A DNA stretch of 64,000 nucleotides from Corynebacterium hindlerae (GCF_014117265.1 NZ_CP059833.1:959068-1023067), one strand, 5' to 3'; shown: positions 26,841 through 37,300, counted from the stretch's first letter. A program made the numbers and translations. Notes: generated by a model from the letters alone, not told the origin.

Positions 26841-27651
26841 TCCTCCATAATAGGGCAGCCGATCTGGCGATTGCGTACAGCAGCCCGCCGGTCAGCGCGA
26901 TGGCACCACCCACGGAAATACCCCCCATCACGCCGACGGTCAGCCCGATGAGCCCCATGAGCACCCCCGTAATCACGGAAATAAGCACGAAAGTTCCCGG
27001 CTCCCGCGCCAGTGCCCAACCGACACCCGCCGGCGCCGCCAGCAGCGCGATCGGCACGATAGTGCCTACAGCAGGAATGGCAACTGTGACTGCGAGGCAA
27101 ATGAGGAAGAGTACGAGGGCGTCGATAACCGTGCCACCATGCTTCACGACGCCCGGGTCGAATGCCCGAAACACCAGCGGCCACCACACCAACGCGCACG
27201 CCACGGCCACCACAATGAGCAGCAACCCCGCGGCGGTCACATCTGCCCTGTTCACAGTCAGCGCTGAGCCGGTGAGGAAGGTGTCCACCCTGATCGGGAG
27301 CGGCTGAAACCATTTGGCTAGGAAGTAACCCAAGCCGAAGCCAAATGTCAGCACGATTCCCGCAGCCGCGGGCGAGCTAATCCCCGGAACCTGCGCCAGA
27401 CGGCGCATCAACGCCGACAGCGGAATGCACATGAGAAATCCGCCCAGGAACAGGCAGAGGGACTGCCCGTAAGTGCTGAGCTGCGGCAGGACAGTCGCGC
27501 TAATCACTACCCCGAGCACTGCGCCAGGGAACGTCGCGTGCGTGATGGCTTCCGCGAAAAAAACCTTGCGGTGCATGGTGGCCAGGGCCCCAACCGCAGC
27601 CGTAGACGCTCCTAGAACCGTGACTTCCACGATCGGCAGCACGGAGATCAC
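26827..27651 (-). CDS. Metal ABC transporter permease (second)
   Basis: A 274-aa ABC-3 family permease with about eight hydrophobic segments; AEAITHATFPGAVLGVV and HGGTVIDALVLFLICLAV are family-like. A GTG start at 27651 is chosen because it overlaps the preceding permease stop as GTGA and begins the conserved ISVLPIVEVTVLGASTAAVGA; a longer frame upstream is Cys-rich and unlike the family. With the next gene it gives two different permeases, as in MntCD/TroCD systems. Confidence 0.85.
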   Translation of the reverse strand: MISVLPIVEVTVLGASTAAVGALATMHRKVFFAEAITHATFPGAVLGVVISATVLPQLSTYGQSLCLFLGGFLMCIPLSALMRRLAQVPGISSPAAAGIVLTFGFGLGYFLAKWFQPLPIRVDTFLTGSALTVNRADVTAAGLLLIVVAVACALVWWPLVFRAFDPGVVKHGGTVIDALVLFLICLAVTVAIPAVGTIVPIALLAAPAGVGWALAREPGTFVLISVITGVLMGLIGLTVGVMGGISVGGAIALTGGLLYAIARSAALLWRNARL

Positions 27652-28475
27652 TTGACCGCCCTCCTCAACTCCGTTGCAGTAACAACGACGGCAAACACCG
27701 CGAGCATGGCCAGCGTAATAGCAGCTTGCGGTGAGATGGGGCGGGAAGTCTCTAGCAGCATCGCCCAAAACCCGAGCACGCTACCAGCCACCGCAACGAG
27801 CGCAGCGATCACCGCCATGCTTACCGGCCCTCGTGCGCACAGGCGCGCGGTCACCGCGGGGACCACCACAAAGCCGATGACCAGCAGCACTCCCACTACT
27901 GCCGCGCCAGCGACCACAACTGCGGCGATCCCCAAATTCAGAGCGAAATCGGTACGCCATACCTTCACCCCAAGGGATTTTGCACTCGCAGCATCAAACG
28001 CGAGAATGATTTGGTCCCGCCAGGTCGCAGCCACTAACACCGCACCCATAGCGGCAATCACCACCGACTGCCACATCCGAGCCGTGCTCATCTCCAATAC
28101 GCGCCCAAACATCAGGGCCTCCAGCTGACCCGATTTATCCGCAAAATACAGGGACATCACGATGCCGAAGGAATAGAAAGAGGTAAGAACAACGGCGGTG
28201 GCTACGTCGTTGTGGTTCTTCGCACCCGTGGTGAGCGCCACCGCCGTTGCCAGGGCAGCCACGCTCGCTCCCCACGCGATAGAATCCGTGCCACCTGCCA
28301 CAAAACCGCCGACGATGCCGGGGAACACGGCGTGCACCATGGCTTCCGCCCGGAATTCCCCAGCGCGCAGATTGACCACCGTCCCCACGATCCCAGCGCA
28401 GACACTCAAGATGACCAGCATGATTAACGGCCTGAGCAGGTAGCTGGTACTGAGCACCATCATCAGTTGCTGCAC
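27648..28475 (-). CDS. Metal ABC transporter permease (first)
   Basis: A 275-aa ABC-3 family permease. It has AEAMVHAVFPGIVGGFVAGG, SYFADKSGQLEALMFG-like sequence and IILAFDAASAKSLGVKVWRTD, the coupling region to the ATPase, plus many hydrophobic helices. It overlaps the ATPase stop by 13 bp and the next permease start by 4 bp, in a five-gene operon (binding protein, ATPase, two permeases, regulator). Confidence 0.9.
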   Translation of the reverse strand: MQQLMMVLSTSYLLRPLIMLVILSVCAGIVGTVVNLRAGEFRAEAMVHAVFPGIVGGFVAGGTDSIAWGASVAALATAVALTTGAKNHNDVATAVVLTSFYSFGIVMSLYFADKSGQLEALMFGRVLEMSTARMWQSVVIAAMGAVLVAATWRDQIILAFDAASAKSLGVKVWRTDFALNLGIAAVVVAGAAVVGVLLVIGFVVVPAVTARLCARGPVSMAVIAALVAVAGSVLGFWAMLLETSRPISPQAAITLAMLAVFAVVVTATELRRAVK

Positions 28476-29146
28476 AGGATCTCCCCTGCGCTCGCATTTC
28501 CGATGACATCCAAAGTGGCACCAAAGTTACGCTGGGAACCTGCAACAACCAAAGTGTTATCGCACACGGCGCGCGCCAGTCCCAGATCGTGGGTCGTCGC
28601 AATGACTGCAACGCCTTGCTTCTTCAGATCAGAGATGATATCCAACAGCACCGTGCGGCTGTCTGGATCGAGCCCGTTGAAGGGCTCGTCGAGGAGCACT
28701 AGCTGCGGATTTCCTACCAAGGCCCGCGCCAACAAGACTCGTTGTCGCTGGCCACCAGATAACTTCCCGAATCGGATGTTTGCCCGGTCCGCCAGCCCGA
28801 CGGTCTCCAACGCAGCTGCCACCTTGGCCTTTGTTTTGGCAGTGGGGCGCCACAGCAGTTTGCGTTCTGCGGCGTAGCACCCCATCTTCACCACATTGCC
28901 GGCGCTGATGGGGAACGTGGCATCAAATTGGGTGGTTTGGGGAACATACCCCACCGCGGTAGTCTCAGATTCCACCTGGCCTGTTAGCAAGTGGGCCTCG
29001 CCCAGCAGGCCTTTCAGAAGAGTGGTTTTTCCTGCCCCGTTGGGTCCGATCACGGCAAGTGCAGTGCCGGGTTGCACAGCGAAGTTCAGTTCGCTGACAA
29101 TCGGCTCTGAACCGTACCCGAAGCTGGCGTTACGTAACCGAAGCAT
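28463..29146 (-). CDS. Metal ABC transporter ATP-binding protein
   Basis: A 227-aa ATPase with Walker A GPNGAGKTT (about residues 34-42), signature LSGGQRQRVLLARAL, Walker B LVLLDEPFNGLD and H-loop TTHDLG. The VGYVPQTTQFDATFPISAGNVV stretch is typical of zinc/manganese importers. Its ATG overlaps the stop of the binding-protein gene as TAATG, showing coupling. Confidence 0.92.
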   Translation of the reverse strand: MLRLRNASFGYGSEPIVSELNFAVQPGTALAVIGPNGAGKTTLLKGLLGEAHLLTGQVESETTAVGYVPQTTQFDATFPISAGNVVKMGCYAAERKLLWRPTAKTKAKVAAALETVGLADRANIRFGKLSGGQRQRVLLARALVGNPQLVLLDEPFNGLDPDSRTVLLDIISDLKKQGVAVIATTHDLGLARAVCDNTLVVAGSQRNFGATLDVIGNASAGEILCSN

Positions 29147-30240
29147 TAGTCGCGCAGTTCCTCAGGTAGTGGCTTGACCGTGCCACCCCATGCTTCGACG
29201 AGGGTACGGACATTGTGGATGATCGATCCCGTGTAAGTCTCACCTTCGCTGCCCTCTGCGCCGAGCGAGTCACCGTAGAGTGCATCTTCGCCAGTGATGA
29301 TCCGAACGCCTGCGGCGCGTCCCACGGCTTCAATCGACTTCGAGTTGTTGGAGTTTTCCGCGAAGATCACCGTTGCATGGGACTGTTTGACCTGTTCAAC
29401 AGCTTCTTCGATGTGCTGGTGGGTAGCGTCTTGCTGGGCGTTAAAGTCCGACAGCGCCGCGCCAATGAAGTCAATACCAAAGTCACGGGAAAGGTAGCCG
29501 AAGGCGTCGTGGGACGTAAACAGCACGCGCTTATCCTGTGGCACGGAGTCGAAGCTGTCCTTCGCCCAGGTGTCAAGCGCGGTCAGTTGCTGCACGTAGT
29601 GGTCGGTTCGCTTTTCCCAGTCAGCAGCGTGGTCGGCATCAGCCTTCGCTAGCGCGGCTCCGATGTTGCGTACTTGCACAATTGCGCCACTAGGGCTGGT
29701 CCAAATGTGCGGATCGTGGGTGAACTCTGCTTCTTCGCCGGGTTCTGGATCGAAAGGCCAGGGAGCAACATCTGCTTTGTTGTCGCCGGCGTCAATGGTG
29801 AATTTTCCAGCTTCTGCGCCAGTGTTCGGGACGCCAGAGGTGACGACCATGCTGCCTTTGAATCCGGAAGAATCAATAGCGCTGTCTAGGAAGTGCTCGA
29901 GGTCTACGCCGTTAGTGAGTAGCAGGTCAGCGTCAGACATGGCCTTCATTTGCTGCGGTGTCATCTCATGATCGTGCGCTGACGCGTTCGGCGCAAGCAG
30001 GCAGTTGAGTTTGACCGTAGGCTTTGCGCCGTCCGGAGCATGCTTCTTGCCTTGGGAATCGGTTTTCTCCAAGACGATCTCAGAGTCTGGCTGCTGCTCG
30101 GCAATGTGCGTGACATAGTCACAGATTTGGGTGGTGGTGGCGACGAGTTGCAGTGCATCATCACCATCTGCGGTGCCGGGGGTACATGCGGTGAGCAGGC
30201 ATCCTGCCGCCAGGACAGCTAAGCCAGCTGTTTTTCTCAT
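29146..30240 (-). CDS. Metal-binding lipoprotein of ABC importer (ZnuA/MntA type)
   Basis: A 364-aa cluster A-I substrate-binding protein. The start at 30240 (MRKTAGLAVLAAGCLLTAC) gives a lipoprotein signal with lipobox LTAC. Metal ligands expected for the family are visible as SAHDHEMTPQQM, FTHDPHIWTSP, LFTSHDAFGYLSRDFGI and the late Asp in GEDALYGDSLG. It captures Mn or Zn at the cell surface and heads the operon ending in the DtxR-family repressor. A palindrome lies 73 bp upstream. Confidence 0.9.
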   Translation of the reverse strand: MRKTAGLAVLAAGCLLTACTPGTADGDDALQLVATTTQICDYVTHIAEQQPDSEIVLEKTDSQGKKHAPDGAKPTVKLNCLLAPNASAHDHEMTPQQMKAMSDADLLLTNGVDLEHFLDSAIDSSGFKGSMVVTSGVPNTGAEAGKFTIDAGDNKADVAPWPFDPEPGEEAEFTHDPHIWTSPSGAIVQVRNIGAALAKADADHAADWEKRTDHYVQQLTALDTWAKDSFDSVPQDKRVLFTSHDAFGYLSRDFGIDFIGAALSDFNAQQDATHQHIEEAVEQVKQSHATVIFAENSNNSKSIEAVGRAAGVRIITGEDALYGDSLGAEGSEGETYTGSIIHNVRTLVEAWGGTVKPLPEELRD

Positions 30241-30312
30241 TGTCGTTTTTCCTTCCAGGGCTGATCGCACCTGTTGCGACCACCCTCCCAGACTAACGAC
30301 ATTGAATCCTTA

Positions 30313-30330
30313 AGTTCAAGTAGTTGAACT
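30313..30330. promoter_or_regulatory. Palindromic operator candidate for the metal importer
   Basis: AGTTCAA-GTAG-TTGAACT is a perfect 7-bp inverted repeat located 73 bp before the lipoprotein gene. It overlaps the last codons of the upstream PH-domain gene, so it is embedded in coding sequence. The likely binder is the DtxR/MntR-type regulator of the same operon. Confidence 0.5.
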
Positions 30331-31641
30331 ATACAGTTCTGGCAGCTTCCGGTGTCGGAGCTGGTCCAACAATTCAGTAGCGTCGCTCACTGCTAGCTGC
30401 TGCGCGGACATCATCACCGGCCCCGGCACCATATCCAACCGCAGCGTCGCGATCCCTAACACCTGAGCGATGGGCCCCCTCACCAGGGATAACTCTTGAA
30501 TATGCTCCGGTGCGACCATGCTCATCCGATGACTGAACCGGCCGGCATGGATCACCACGGCACGCTCCCCCAGCACCGTCACTGCTTGTTGCTTCCAATC
30601 GATCGGCGACACCCAGCGGGCACGCCGGGGACTGCGGTACTGCGGACGCTCAGCCGCCTCGGGCTTCACGACGCCATCCAGCTCCTCCCCCGTCGCCGGC
30701 CCCAATGTGGCCGCCACCTTCAGAGCTAACTCCCGGCTCCCTACCGGCAGCACCGTGGTGGTTCCTGATTGTTTGTCAGCAGCCCCATAACCAGCCACCG
30801 AGATCATGACCTTCCACCAACCGAACCGACGCCACAAGATCGGTTGCACTACCTTGACGCCGTGGATACGACCAAGCGGGATCGTCTGCTTCCGCTTATC
30901 GGCGAGGCCATAGGTGACGTTGAGTGTGGCGTCGTGAAGCGTGCCAGTAAACCGCCAGCTACTATCAACGACATTCCACAGCCACGGCCCGGCAGCCGCC
31001 AGTAACGGCAACGCGGCGCCGGCGGCACCCGGCACAACAAGCAACGGCAGCGCGATGAGTAGCAAGACGGTGGCGGGGTGAAGCGCTGCAGCGATGATGC
31101 TGTGCTGAATCGGGATGGTCGGGATGAATGCAGCAGCCTGCGGTTCCTCTGCCAGTGGCGTTGTGGAGATCCGTGACAGGATTTCGGAGCGCACCCGCTC
31201 CGCCTCCGGTTTACTCAGGTACAGAATTTCCAGCGCCGATCCTTGCCCACCTGCGGTTTCAATTCTCACCTTCGCCACCCGGAAAATCCGGGCGATAACC
31301 GGTTCAACCACGTCCACCGCTTGAATCCGGTCAAAGCGCGCCGTCCGCAGATTAGTGGACAGCACACCATGTTTCACCTGTACTTCTTCCGCATCCAGTC
31401 GGTAGCCCATCGCCTTCCACCACAGACCGGATCCCCACCACACCACGGCGCAGAGCAAGGCAAAACCAGCAACGGCAGCCAACAACCAGAGCAGATGCTG
31501 CATCTCACCAGTGAAAAACGCCGAGATTCCCAGGAGCGCCGACCCATTGAGGTTGGCGATAGCAATGGCAAAGAACGCAAGAATAGCAGTCCAGAACTTC
31601 AGCAGCGGTGTCGCACGATGTACCGGGCAAAAATCAGTCAC
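30316..31641 (-). CDS. PH-domain membrane protein, YdbT type
   Basis: A 441-aa protein with paired N-terminal hydrophobic helices (FWTAILAFFAIAIANLNGSALLG; LLWLLAAVAGFALLCAVVWW) followed by a bacterial PH (DUF304) domain with GYRLDAEEVQVKHGVLSTNLRTARFDRIQAVDVVEP. A second membrane pair and a second PH repeat (IHGVKVVQPILWRRFGWWKVMI) and a third C-terminal one (MSMVAPEHIQELSLVRGPIAQVLGIATLRL) follow. Its start overlaps the smaller PH gene by 4 bp. In B. subtilis the YdbS/YdbT pair protects against bacteriocins and envelope stress; role here unknown. Confidence 0.85.
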   Translation of the reverse strand: MTDFCPVHRATPLLKFWTAILAFFAIAIANLNGSALLGISAFFTGEMQHLLWLLAAVAGFALLCAVVWWGSGLWWKAMGYRLDAEEVQVKHGVLSTNLRTARFDRIQAVDVVEPVIARIFRVAKVRIETAGGQGSALEILYLSKPEAERVRSEILSRISTTPLAEEPQAAAFIPTIPIQHSIIAAALHPATVLLLIALPLLVVPGAAGAALPLLAAAGPWLWNVVDSSWRFTGTLHDATLNVTYGLADKRKQTIPLGRIHGVKVVQPILWRRFGWWKVMISVAGYGAADKQSGTTTVLPVGSRELALKVAATLGPATGEELDGVVKPEAAERPQYRSPRRARWVSPIDWKQQAVTVLGERAVVIHAGRFSHRMSMVAPEHIQELSLVRGPIAQVLGIATLRLDMVPGPVMMSAQQLAVSDATELLDQLRHRKLPELYSSTT

Positions 31642-32087
31642 AGGCCGCTCATCCTCTCGCGGGCTCGCTCGGCCAGGCGCTGGCGAAGTTCATCCGCCGT
31701 CGCGGATTCCAAACCCCGGACCGTCGCATCACTCGTCGACGACGCGGTGTGCAACAGCACATGCTTAAGACCAAATAGTCGCTCAATCGGCCCGGCCTTG
31801 ACATCCACAAACTGAATCCGGCCATATGGCACCACGGTAAACGTGTGCCACAACTTCCCCTTAGTCAGCAACAACTCATCGTCAGTTTCCTGCCAACCCA
31901 AATTCCTCACCTGCGCCGGGATGAGCCACGAAAGCCACCCGATCACCAGCACAAGAATCGCGGTACCCACGAAAAACCACGGGCTAAACAACGTGCCGAA
32001 CACCGCGAAAGCAACAGCAGCTAACGCAGGCCACGGAAGCGCCCCCAGCAACCGGACCTTAGTAAGACGAGAAGAAGCAGGATTCAT
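31638..32087 (-). CDS. PH-domain membrane protein, YdbS type
   Basis: A 149-aa protein with two hydrophobic helices (LPWPALAAVAFAVFGTLF and FFVGTAILVLVIGWLSWLI), then one PH domain (DELLLTKGKLWHTFTVVPYGRIQFVDVKAGPIERLFGL). It precedes and overlaps the larger PH-domain gene, reproducing the ydbS-ydbT arrangement. The two products probably form one membrane complex. Confidence 0.85.
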   Translation of the reverse strand: MNPASSRLTKVRLLGALPWPALAAVAFAVFGTLFSPWFFVGTAILVLVIGWLSWLIPAQVRNLGWQETDDELLLTKGKLWHTFTVVPYGRIQFVDVKAGPIERLFGLKHVLLHTASSTSDATVRGLESATADELRQRLAERARERMSGL

Positions 32088-32151
32088 GCCTCTAGTTGTA
32101 CCTGAAGGGATCCTCCATCCGCTCGACGGCTAAGGATCCCCAGCACGGTCG

Positions 32152-33534
32152 TTATAACAGCACGGAAGCGAGCGCAGCACCGACCACGCACGATGTAATC
32201 ACCGAGATGAAGCCCGGGATAATGAACGAGTGGTTGATGACAAACTTGCCAATACGTGTAGTTCCGGTCTTATCAAAACCAATGCAAGCCAGGTCAGATG
32301 GGTAGGTCGGCAGGATGAAATAGCCGTACGCCGCGCCATAGAAACCAACGATGAGCTCGGGAGCTACGCCCAACTGCAAGCCAATCGGAGCAATCGCGAC
32401 GAGAGCTGCAGCCTGAGAGTTCACCAGCTTGGACACGATGAGCAGCACCAACGCGTACGCCCACGGCGCAGACTCCACGACACCGCCAAGGCTGCCCTTG
32501 AGTGCATCAATATGAGTCTGGAAGAAGGTATCTGCCATCCAAGCAACACCAAACACGGAAAACACGGCCGTCATTCCGGCTTTAAATACGGCAGTGCTGG
32601 AAATCTTTCCTGCTTCGGCCTTACAGAACAGCAAAATTGCAGCGCCCGCAACGAGCATAACCATCTGGATGACCAGGTTCATGGAAAGCGGCTGCATCCC
32701 CTTCTTCCCCTCAAATACTGGACGAAGCTCCTCGAAAGCACCGAGGATGACCACAACCACAATCGCCACGAAGAAAATCCACATGGCGCGGAACGATTCC
32801 TTTGGAAAGACTTTGCCGATCAAGGTTTCAGAAGATGCGTAGACCATTTCCTTGAACTCGGGGTCCTTCATTCGTTCCTGGAATTGCTCGTCCTTATCTA
32901 GATCCTTACCGCGACGTATCGACCAGAGTGCCGCCAAAATAACACCAGAAAACGAAGCGGGAATCGCAACCATCAGGATCTGAGGGATGGAGTAAGCCTT
33001 ATCGATGATCCCGGCATTCTCAGCAAGAATCGAGGCCAGAGACACGGTAGCTACCGACACCGGGGAAGCGGTGATACCCATCTGTGAAGAAGTAGATGCA
33101 ACCGCCATCGGACGTTCCGGGCGAATCCCCTTCTTGATCGCAATATCCTCAATGATCGGGAACATCGTGTACACCACATGCCCGGTGCCACACAGCAATG
33201 TGAGGAACCAAGTGGTGATCGGTGCCAGGATCGTAATCAGCTCTGGTTTTCTACGGAGAAATTTCTCCGCATATTGCATCATCACGTCGAGACCACCAGC
33301 TTGCTGCAAGGTAGACGCACATCCGATCACAGCAATGATCGTGAGCATCACATCTACTGGAGGCTTTCCTGGTTGTAGACCAAACAGGAACACCATGAGC
33401 AGCAAACCGAATCCGGAGATGAGGCCTAGGCCAATACCGCCGTAACGAGTACCGAGCAGCAGACAGAAAAGTACAACAGCAATCTGGAGCACAATGGCGA
33501 TTGCCGATGTGGGGTCGAGAATCGTGGCTAGCAC
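32152..33534 (-). CDS. Anaerobic C4-dicarboxylate transporter, DcuA/DcuB family
   Basis: A 460-aa membrane protein with roughly ten hydrophobic segments. Dcu family sequence is evident in LGTRYGGIGLGLISGFGLLLMVFLFGLQPGKPPVDVM, APITTWFLTLLCGTGHVVYTMFPII, RPERPMAVASTSSQMGITASPVSVA and GAAYGYFILPTYPSDLACIGFD. Such proteins exchange fumarate, malate, aspartate and succinate. DcuA and DcuB cannot be told apart here. It stands alone; a 9-bp inverted repeat lies upstream. Confidence 0.92.
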   Translation of the reverse strand: MLATILDPTSAIAIVLQIAVVLFCLLLGTRYGGIGLGLISGFGLLLMVFLFGLQPGKPPVDVMLTIIAVIGCASTLQQAGGLDVMMQYAEKFLRRKPELITILAPITTWFLTLLCGTGHVVYTMFPIIEDIAIKKGIRPERPMAVASTSSQMGITASPVSVATVSLASILAENAGIIDKAYSIPQILMVAIPASFSGVILAALWSIRRGKDLDKDEQFQERMKDPEFKEMVYASSETLIGKVFPKESFRAMWIFFVAIVVVVILGAFEELRPVFEGKKGMQPLSMNLVIQMVMLVAGAAILLFCKAEAGKISSTAVFKAGMTAVFSVFGVAWMADTFFQTHIDALKGSLGGVVESAPWAYALVLLIVSKLVNSQAAALVAIAPIGLQLGVAPELIVGFYGAAYGYFILPTYPSDLACIGFDKTGTTRIGKFVINHSFIIPGFISVITSCVVGAALASVLL

Positions 33535-33591
33535 GTATCTCCCCTTTCAGTTCGGTTAACAGAATAATTCAAAGGTAAAACCAAACTTTTG

Positions 33592-33627
33592 TGTGAGAAA
33601 AGCCAATATTCACTGAGATTTCTCACA
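33592..33627. promoter_or_regulatory. Inverted repeat upstream of the Dcu transporter
   Basis: TGTGAGAAA (33592-33600) and TTTCTCACA (33619-33627) are perfect complements 18 bp apart, in the divergent gap between the Dcu and TRIC-family genes. The half-sites (TGTGA...TCACA) resemble CRP/GlxR half-sites but the spacing is far too wide for one dimer, so another regulator or a looped pair is needed. Confidence 0.45.
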
Positions 33628-33741
33628 TACTCACAGCTTGACTGTGGTCAGACCATATGGTTTCATGTTTGACTTGCTAGCTTCCCGCCAGGATGAACTA
33701 GTCTCATTCCTGTACTTTTCGCTCTCTAGCCGAAAGCATTG

Positions 33742-34362
33742 ATGTTTACTCTGCTCAAAATCCTGTGGATCATCGGCATCACTGCCGAAGGGATGACTGG
33801 GGCCCTGGCTGCTGGCCGGCAGCGCATGGACTTGTTTGGTGTAGCGGTTATTGCGTCAGTCACCGCGATTGGTGGTGGATCCATTCGAGACATGCTGCTG
33901 GGCAACTACCCGTTGACCTGGGTGAAAGAACCTTACTACCTGCTGTTGATATGGGTCGCGGCATTAGCTACGGTTGGCATGCCGTTTCTCCTGGAGAATT
34001 TCCGGGTCGTCTTTTTAGTGTTAGATGCCATTGGTTTATCAGCATTTGCAGTGATCGGCACAGAAGTGGCGCTTCGCCTGGGGCATGGTTTCATCATTGC
34101 GGTGGTCGCTTCAGTGACCACCGGTGTGTTCGGCGGTGTGCTGCGGGATATGCTGTGTAGCCGCATTCCGCTGGTATTTCAAAAGGAGCTGTATGCGTCC
34201 ATCGCAGTGCTCGCCACCTGCGTCTATTTCGTGATGATGTGGCTGGGGGCCTCTGAGCCTGTCACCGTTGTGGTTGCGGTGCTCATTGCCGTGAATACAC
34301 GGCTCCTTGCCATTTGGCGTGGCTGGGCACTGCCGGTGTTTGATTACCAGGAACGCAGCTAG
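33742..34362 (+). CDS. TRIC-family (UPF0126) membrane protein
   Basis: A 206-aa protein with seven hydrophobic helices in two similar halves, each with a glycine-rich signature: SVTAIGGGSIRDMLLG and SVTTGVFGGVLRDMLC. This duplicated GGGxxRD motif identifies prokaryotic trimeric intracellular cation channel (TRIC, YadS/UPF0126) proteins; some relatives have been linked to glycine or cation transport. The ATG at 33742 is used; the preceding TTG at 33739 is less likely. Confidence 0.88.
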   Translation: MFTLLKILWIIGITAEGMTGALAAGRQRMDLFGVAVIASVTAIGGGSIRDMLLGNYPLTWVKEPYYLLLIWVAALATVGMPFLLENFRVVFLVLDAIGLSAFAVIGTEVALRLGHGFIIAVVASVTTGVFGGVLRDMLCSRIPLVFQKELYASIAVLATCVYFVMMWLGASEPVTVVVAVLIAVNTRLLAIWRGWALPVFDYQERS

Positions 34363-37300
34363 TCACCTGAAATCCCTGGATCCCCTGCTGAGATATTCTC
34401 CGACCGGCAGGGCTTCGAGTTTGTCTGCAACCAGCGTCGGTGCGCCGGTAGCATTTTGAATGATTCCCCGCACGAGCAGTGCTTTTGATGTGCGGGCTAC
34501 CACCTTGTGACGTGCCCACAGCCCTGGGGACACCATCACGTTGATCAGCCCGGTTTCGTCTTCCATTCCCAAAAAGGTCAGTCCGCTGGCGGTGCGTGGC
34601 CGTTGGCGGTGAGTGACCACGCCGGCGACAAGGATTCGACTGCCATCCTCAACGTGCAAAAGCTGGTTGGCCGGGATGACTCCGGCATCACCTAGCGCGC
34701 TGCGCAGCATCGCCATGGGCTGGGTGTGGTGAGTGACACCGGTGGTGGCGATATCTGTTGCGAGCAACTCAAAGGCGTTCATGCCTGGTAGTGAAGGAGC
34801 TTCTATGGCAGAAAGGCCGGGCAACATGCCGTCTTTTTCCGTAGCAGCGATCCCGGCTTCCCACAGCGCTTGCCTGCGGTCTATTCCAAAGCAATCGAGT
34901 GCCCCGGCGCGGGCGAGCGCTTCGGTGTGGGAGACACTGAGATCTGCCCGACGAGCGAGGTCAGCCACCCCCGTGAATGGCGCGGCATCGGCCACGCGGG
35001 CTGCTGCTTCCTCCCCGAGTCCGCGGACCAGGTTGAGCCCCAGCCGTATGGCCCCTCCTGGGCAATCTGCTTCTACTCCCGAGTGATTGACCGAGATCGG
35101 GAGGATACGCACCCCGTGCCTGCGAGCATCCTGGATGAGGGATTGTGGTGAGTAGAAGCCCATCGGTTGCGCCCTGAGCAATCCCACACAGAATTCTGCC
35201 GGGTAGTAGTGCTTGAACCAGGCAGAAAAGTACACCAACCCGGCGAAGGATTGGGAGTGGGATTCGGGGAATCCGTAGGCTGCGAAGGCGACCATTTTGT
35301 TCCAGAGTTTATCTGCGATTTCCCCGGATATGCCGTTGGTTTCTCGCAGCCCGGTGTAGAACCGCTCCTTAAGTGCAGCCATTTTTGCCGGGGAGCGTTT
35401 GGACCCCATGGCGCGCCGGAGGGAATCGGCTTCCGCGCCGGTAAATCCGGCGGCATCGCGAGCCATTTGCATCAATTGTTCCTGGAACAGGGGAATTCCT
35501 AAGGTTTTACCTAGTGCGGCTTCGAGGCAGGGGTGATCGTAGGTCACGGGCTCTTGCCCGTTGCGTCGCCGAATGTACGGGTGCACGCTGCCGCCCTGGA
35601 TTGGGCCGGGACGGATCAGGGCGACTTCCACGACGAGGTCGAAGAAGTTTCGCGGTTTAAGCCTGGGCAGGGTTGCCAGTTGGGCCCTCGATTCCACTTG
35701 GAACACTCCCACCGCGTCGGCGCGGGAGAGCATGTCGTAGATTGCGGGGTCGGCAAGGTCGAGGTCCCATAGATTCACTGTTACCTCGCGGTGCTGCGCC
35801 ACCAGGTCAATCATGTGATGCAACGCTTCGAGCATGCCGAGCCCCAGGAGATCGAACTTCACGAGTCCTGCCGAGGCGCAGTCATCTTTGTCCCATTGCA
35901 CCACGGATCGGTCTGCCATCCGCGCCCATTCCACCGGCACAACGTCGGCGATGGGCCGGTCGCAGATCACCATGCCACCGGAGTGGATGCCGAGGTGACG
36001 AGGTTGTCCGGTGAGCTGCTGCGCTAATTCTACCACGCGTTCTGGTGGTTCGGAGCTGCCTCGCGACCAGGAGTCACAACTACCTTGTGGGTAGCCGAGT
36101 GCGCGCCCGGCGTCACGAATGGCGCCTTTGGTTCGGTAGGTGATCACGTTCGCTACTTGCGCAGCGTTGTCTCTGCCGTATTTTCGGTAGACGTATTGGA
36201 TCACTTCTTCTCTGCGCCCCGATTCGATGTCAATGTCAATGTCAGGTGGGCCGTCCCGGTCTGGGGAGAGGAAACGTTCAAAGAGCAGGCCCGCTCCGAT
36301 AGGTTCGACAGCGGTGATACCTAGTGCGAAGCAGACCGCGGAGTTCGCAGCGGATCCTCGCCCCTGGCACAGGATGTCGTTGGCGCGGCAAAAGTCCACC
36401 AGGTCCATGACGATCAAAAAATAGCCAGGAAAGCCTAGCGATTCGATGACGCTCAGCTCGTAGTCGATCTGCGCGCGGGCGCGTTCTTGCACGTCAGCGG
36501 GCCGTTGCGCGTAGCGATCACGGAAGCGCTGCCTAGTCAGCGCCGCCAGATAGCTCATTTCACTCTCCTCCGCCGGCACATCCCAGTGCGGGAGATTCGG
36601 CGCAACAAGGTCGAGCGTGAAGGCACACTCTTCGGCGAGAGGGATGGTGGCGTCGATGAGGTCTGGGGCGTCGTTAAGCGCGCGCCGCAGCGTGTCCTCG
36701 CCGCGCAGCCACGACGCTCCCATCGGATGCAGGTGCGCTTCTGCCTGGGCCACGCCCATACGCAGCTTCAGCGCATTTTTCGCCGCGGCCAACCGCACGC
36801 TGCTTAACGACGCCGCCGTGGGCACCGCCGACGCCACTGCCCGCAATCCGAAGCGGGTTTGTGCGTCTCGTAGTGCTGCGAGGCGATCGGCGTCCTCGGG
36901 GATCAGGAGGGCTTGGTGTTCAAGGACGACGCTGTCCACGCCGAAGGTATCTACCAGCACATCGAGGCCCGGAAACCAACGGTGATCTGCCAAAATGATC
37001 CAATGTTTCGCGTGTTCGCCGAGTTGTTCCAGAGGTGGATAGACAGTGGTGTCTTTGGTGCCTCCTGCCATGCGGGCGTCAGTGATGACGTGGGAGAGGC
37101 GCCGGTACCCTTCGGGGCTGCGCGCTAGTACGGTGAGTGGGGCGTCGGCAAGCGAAAGCTCGGCCCCGAAAACGGTGCTGATTCCAGCGTGAGCTGCTGC
37201 TTCCGCAAATTTGACGGCGCCGTAGAATCCATCGCGATCGACGATTCCCAAAGCGGGCATGCCTAGTTCTGCGGCACGCGCCACCAATTCTTCCGGTTCA

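Noticed and set aside
32107..32140. GGGATCCT / AGGATCCC repeat between the PH-domain gene and the Dcu gene
   Set aside because: Short arms, no T-run and partly coincident with a common restriction palindrome; not convincing as a terminator.
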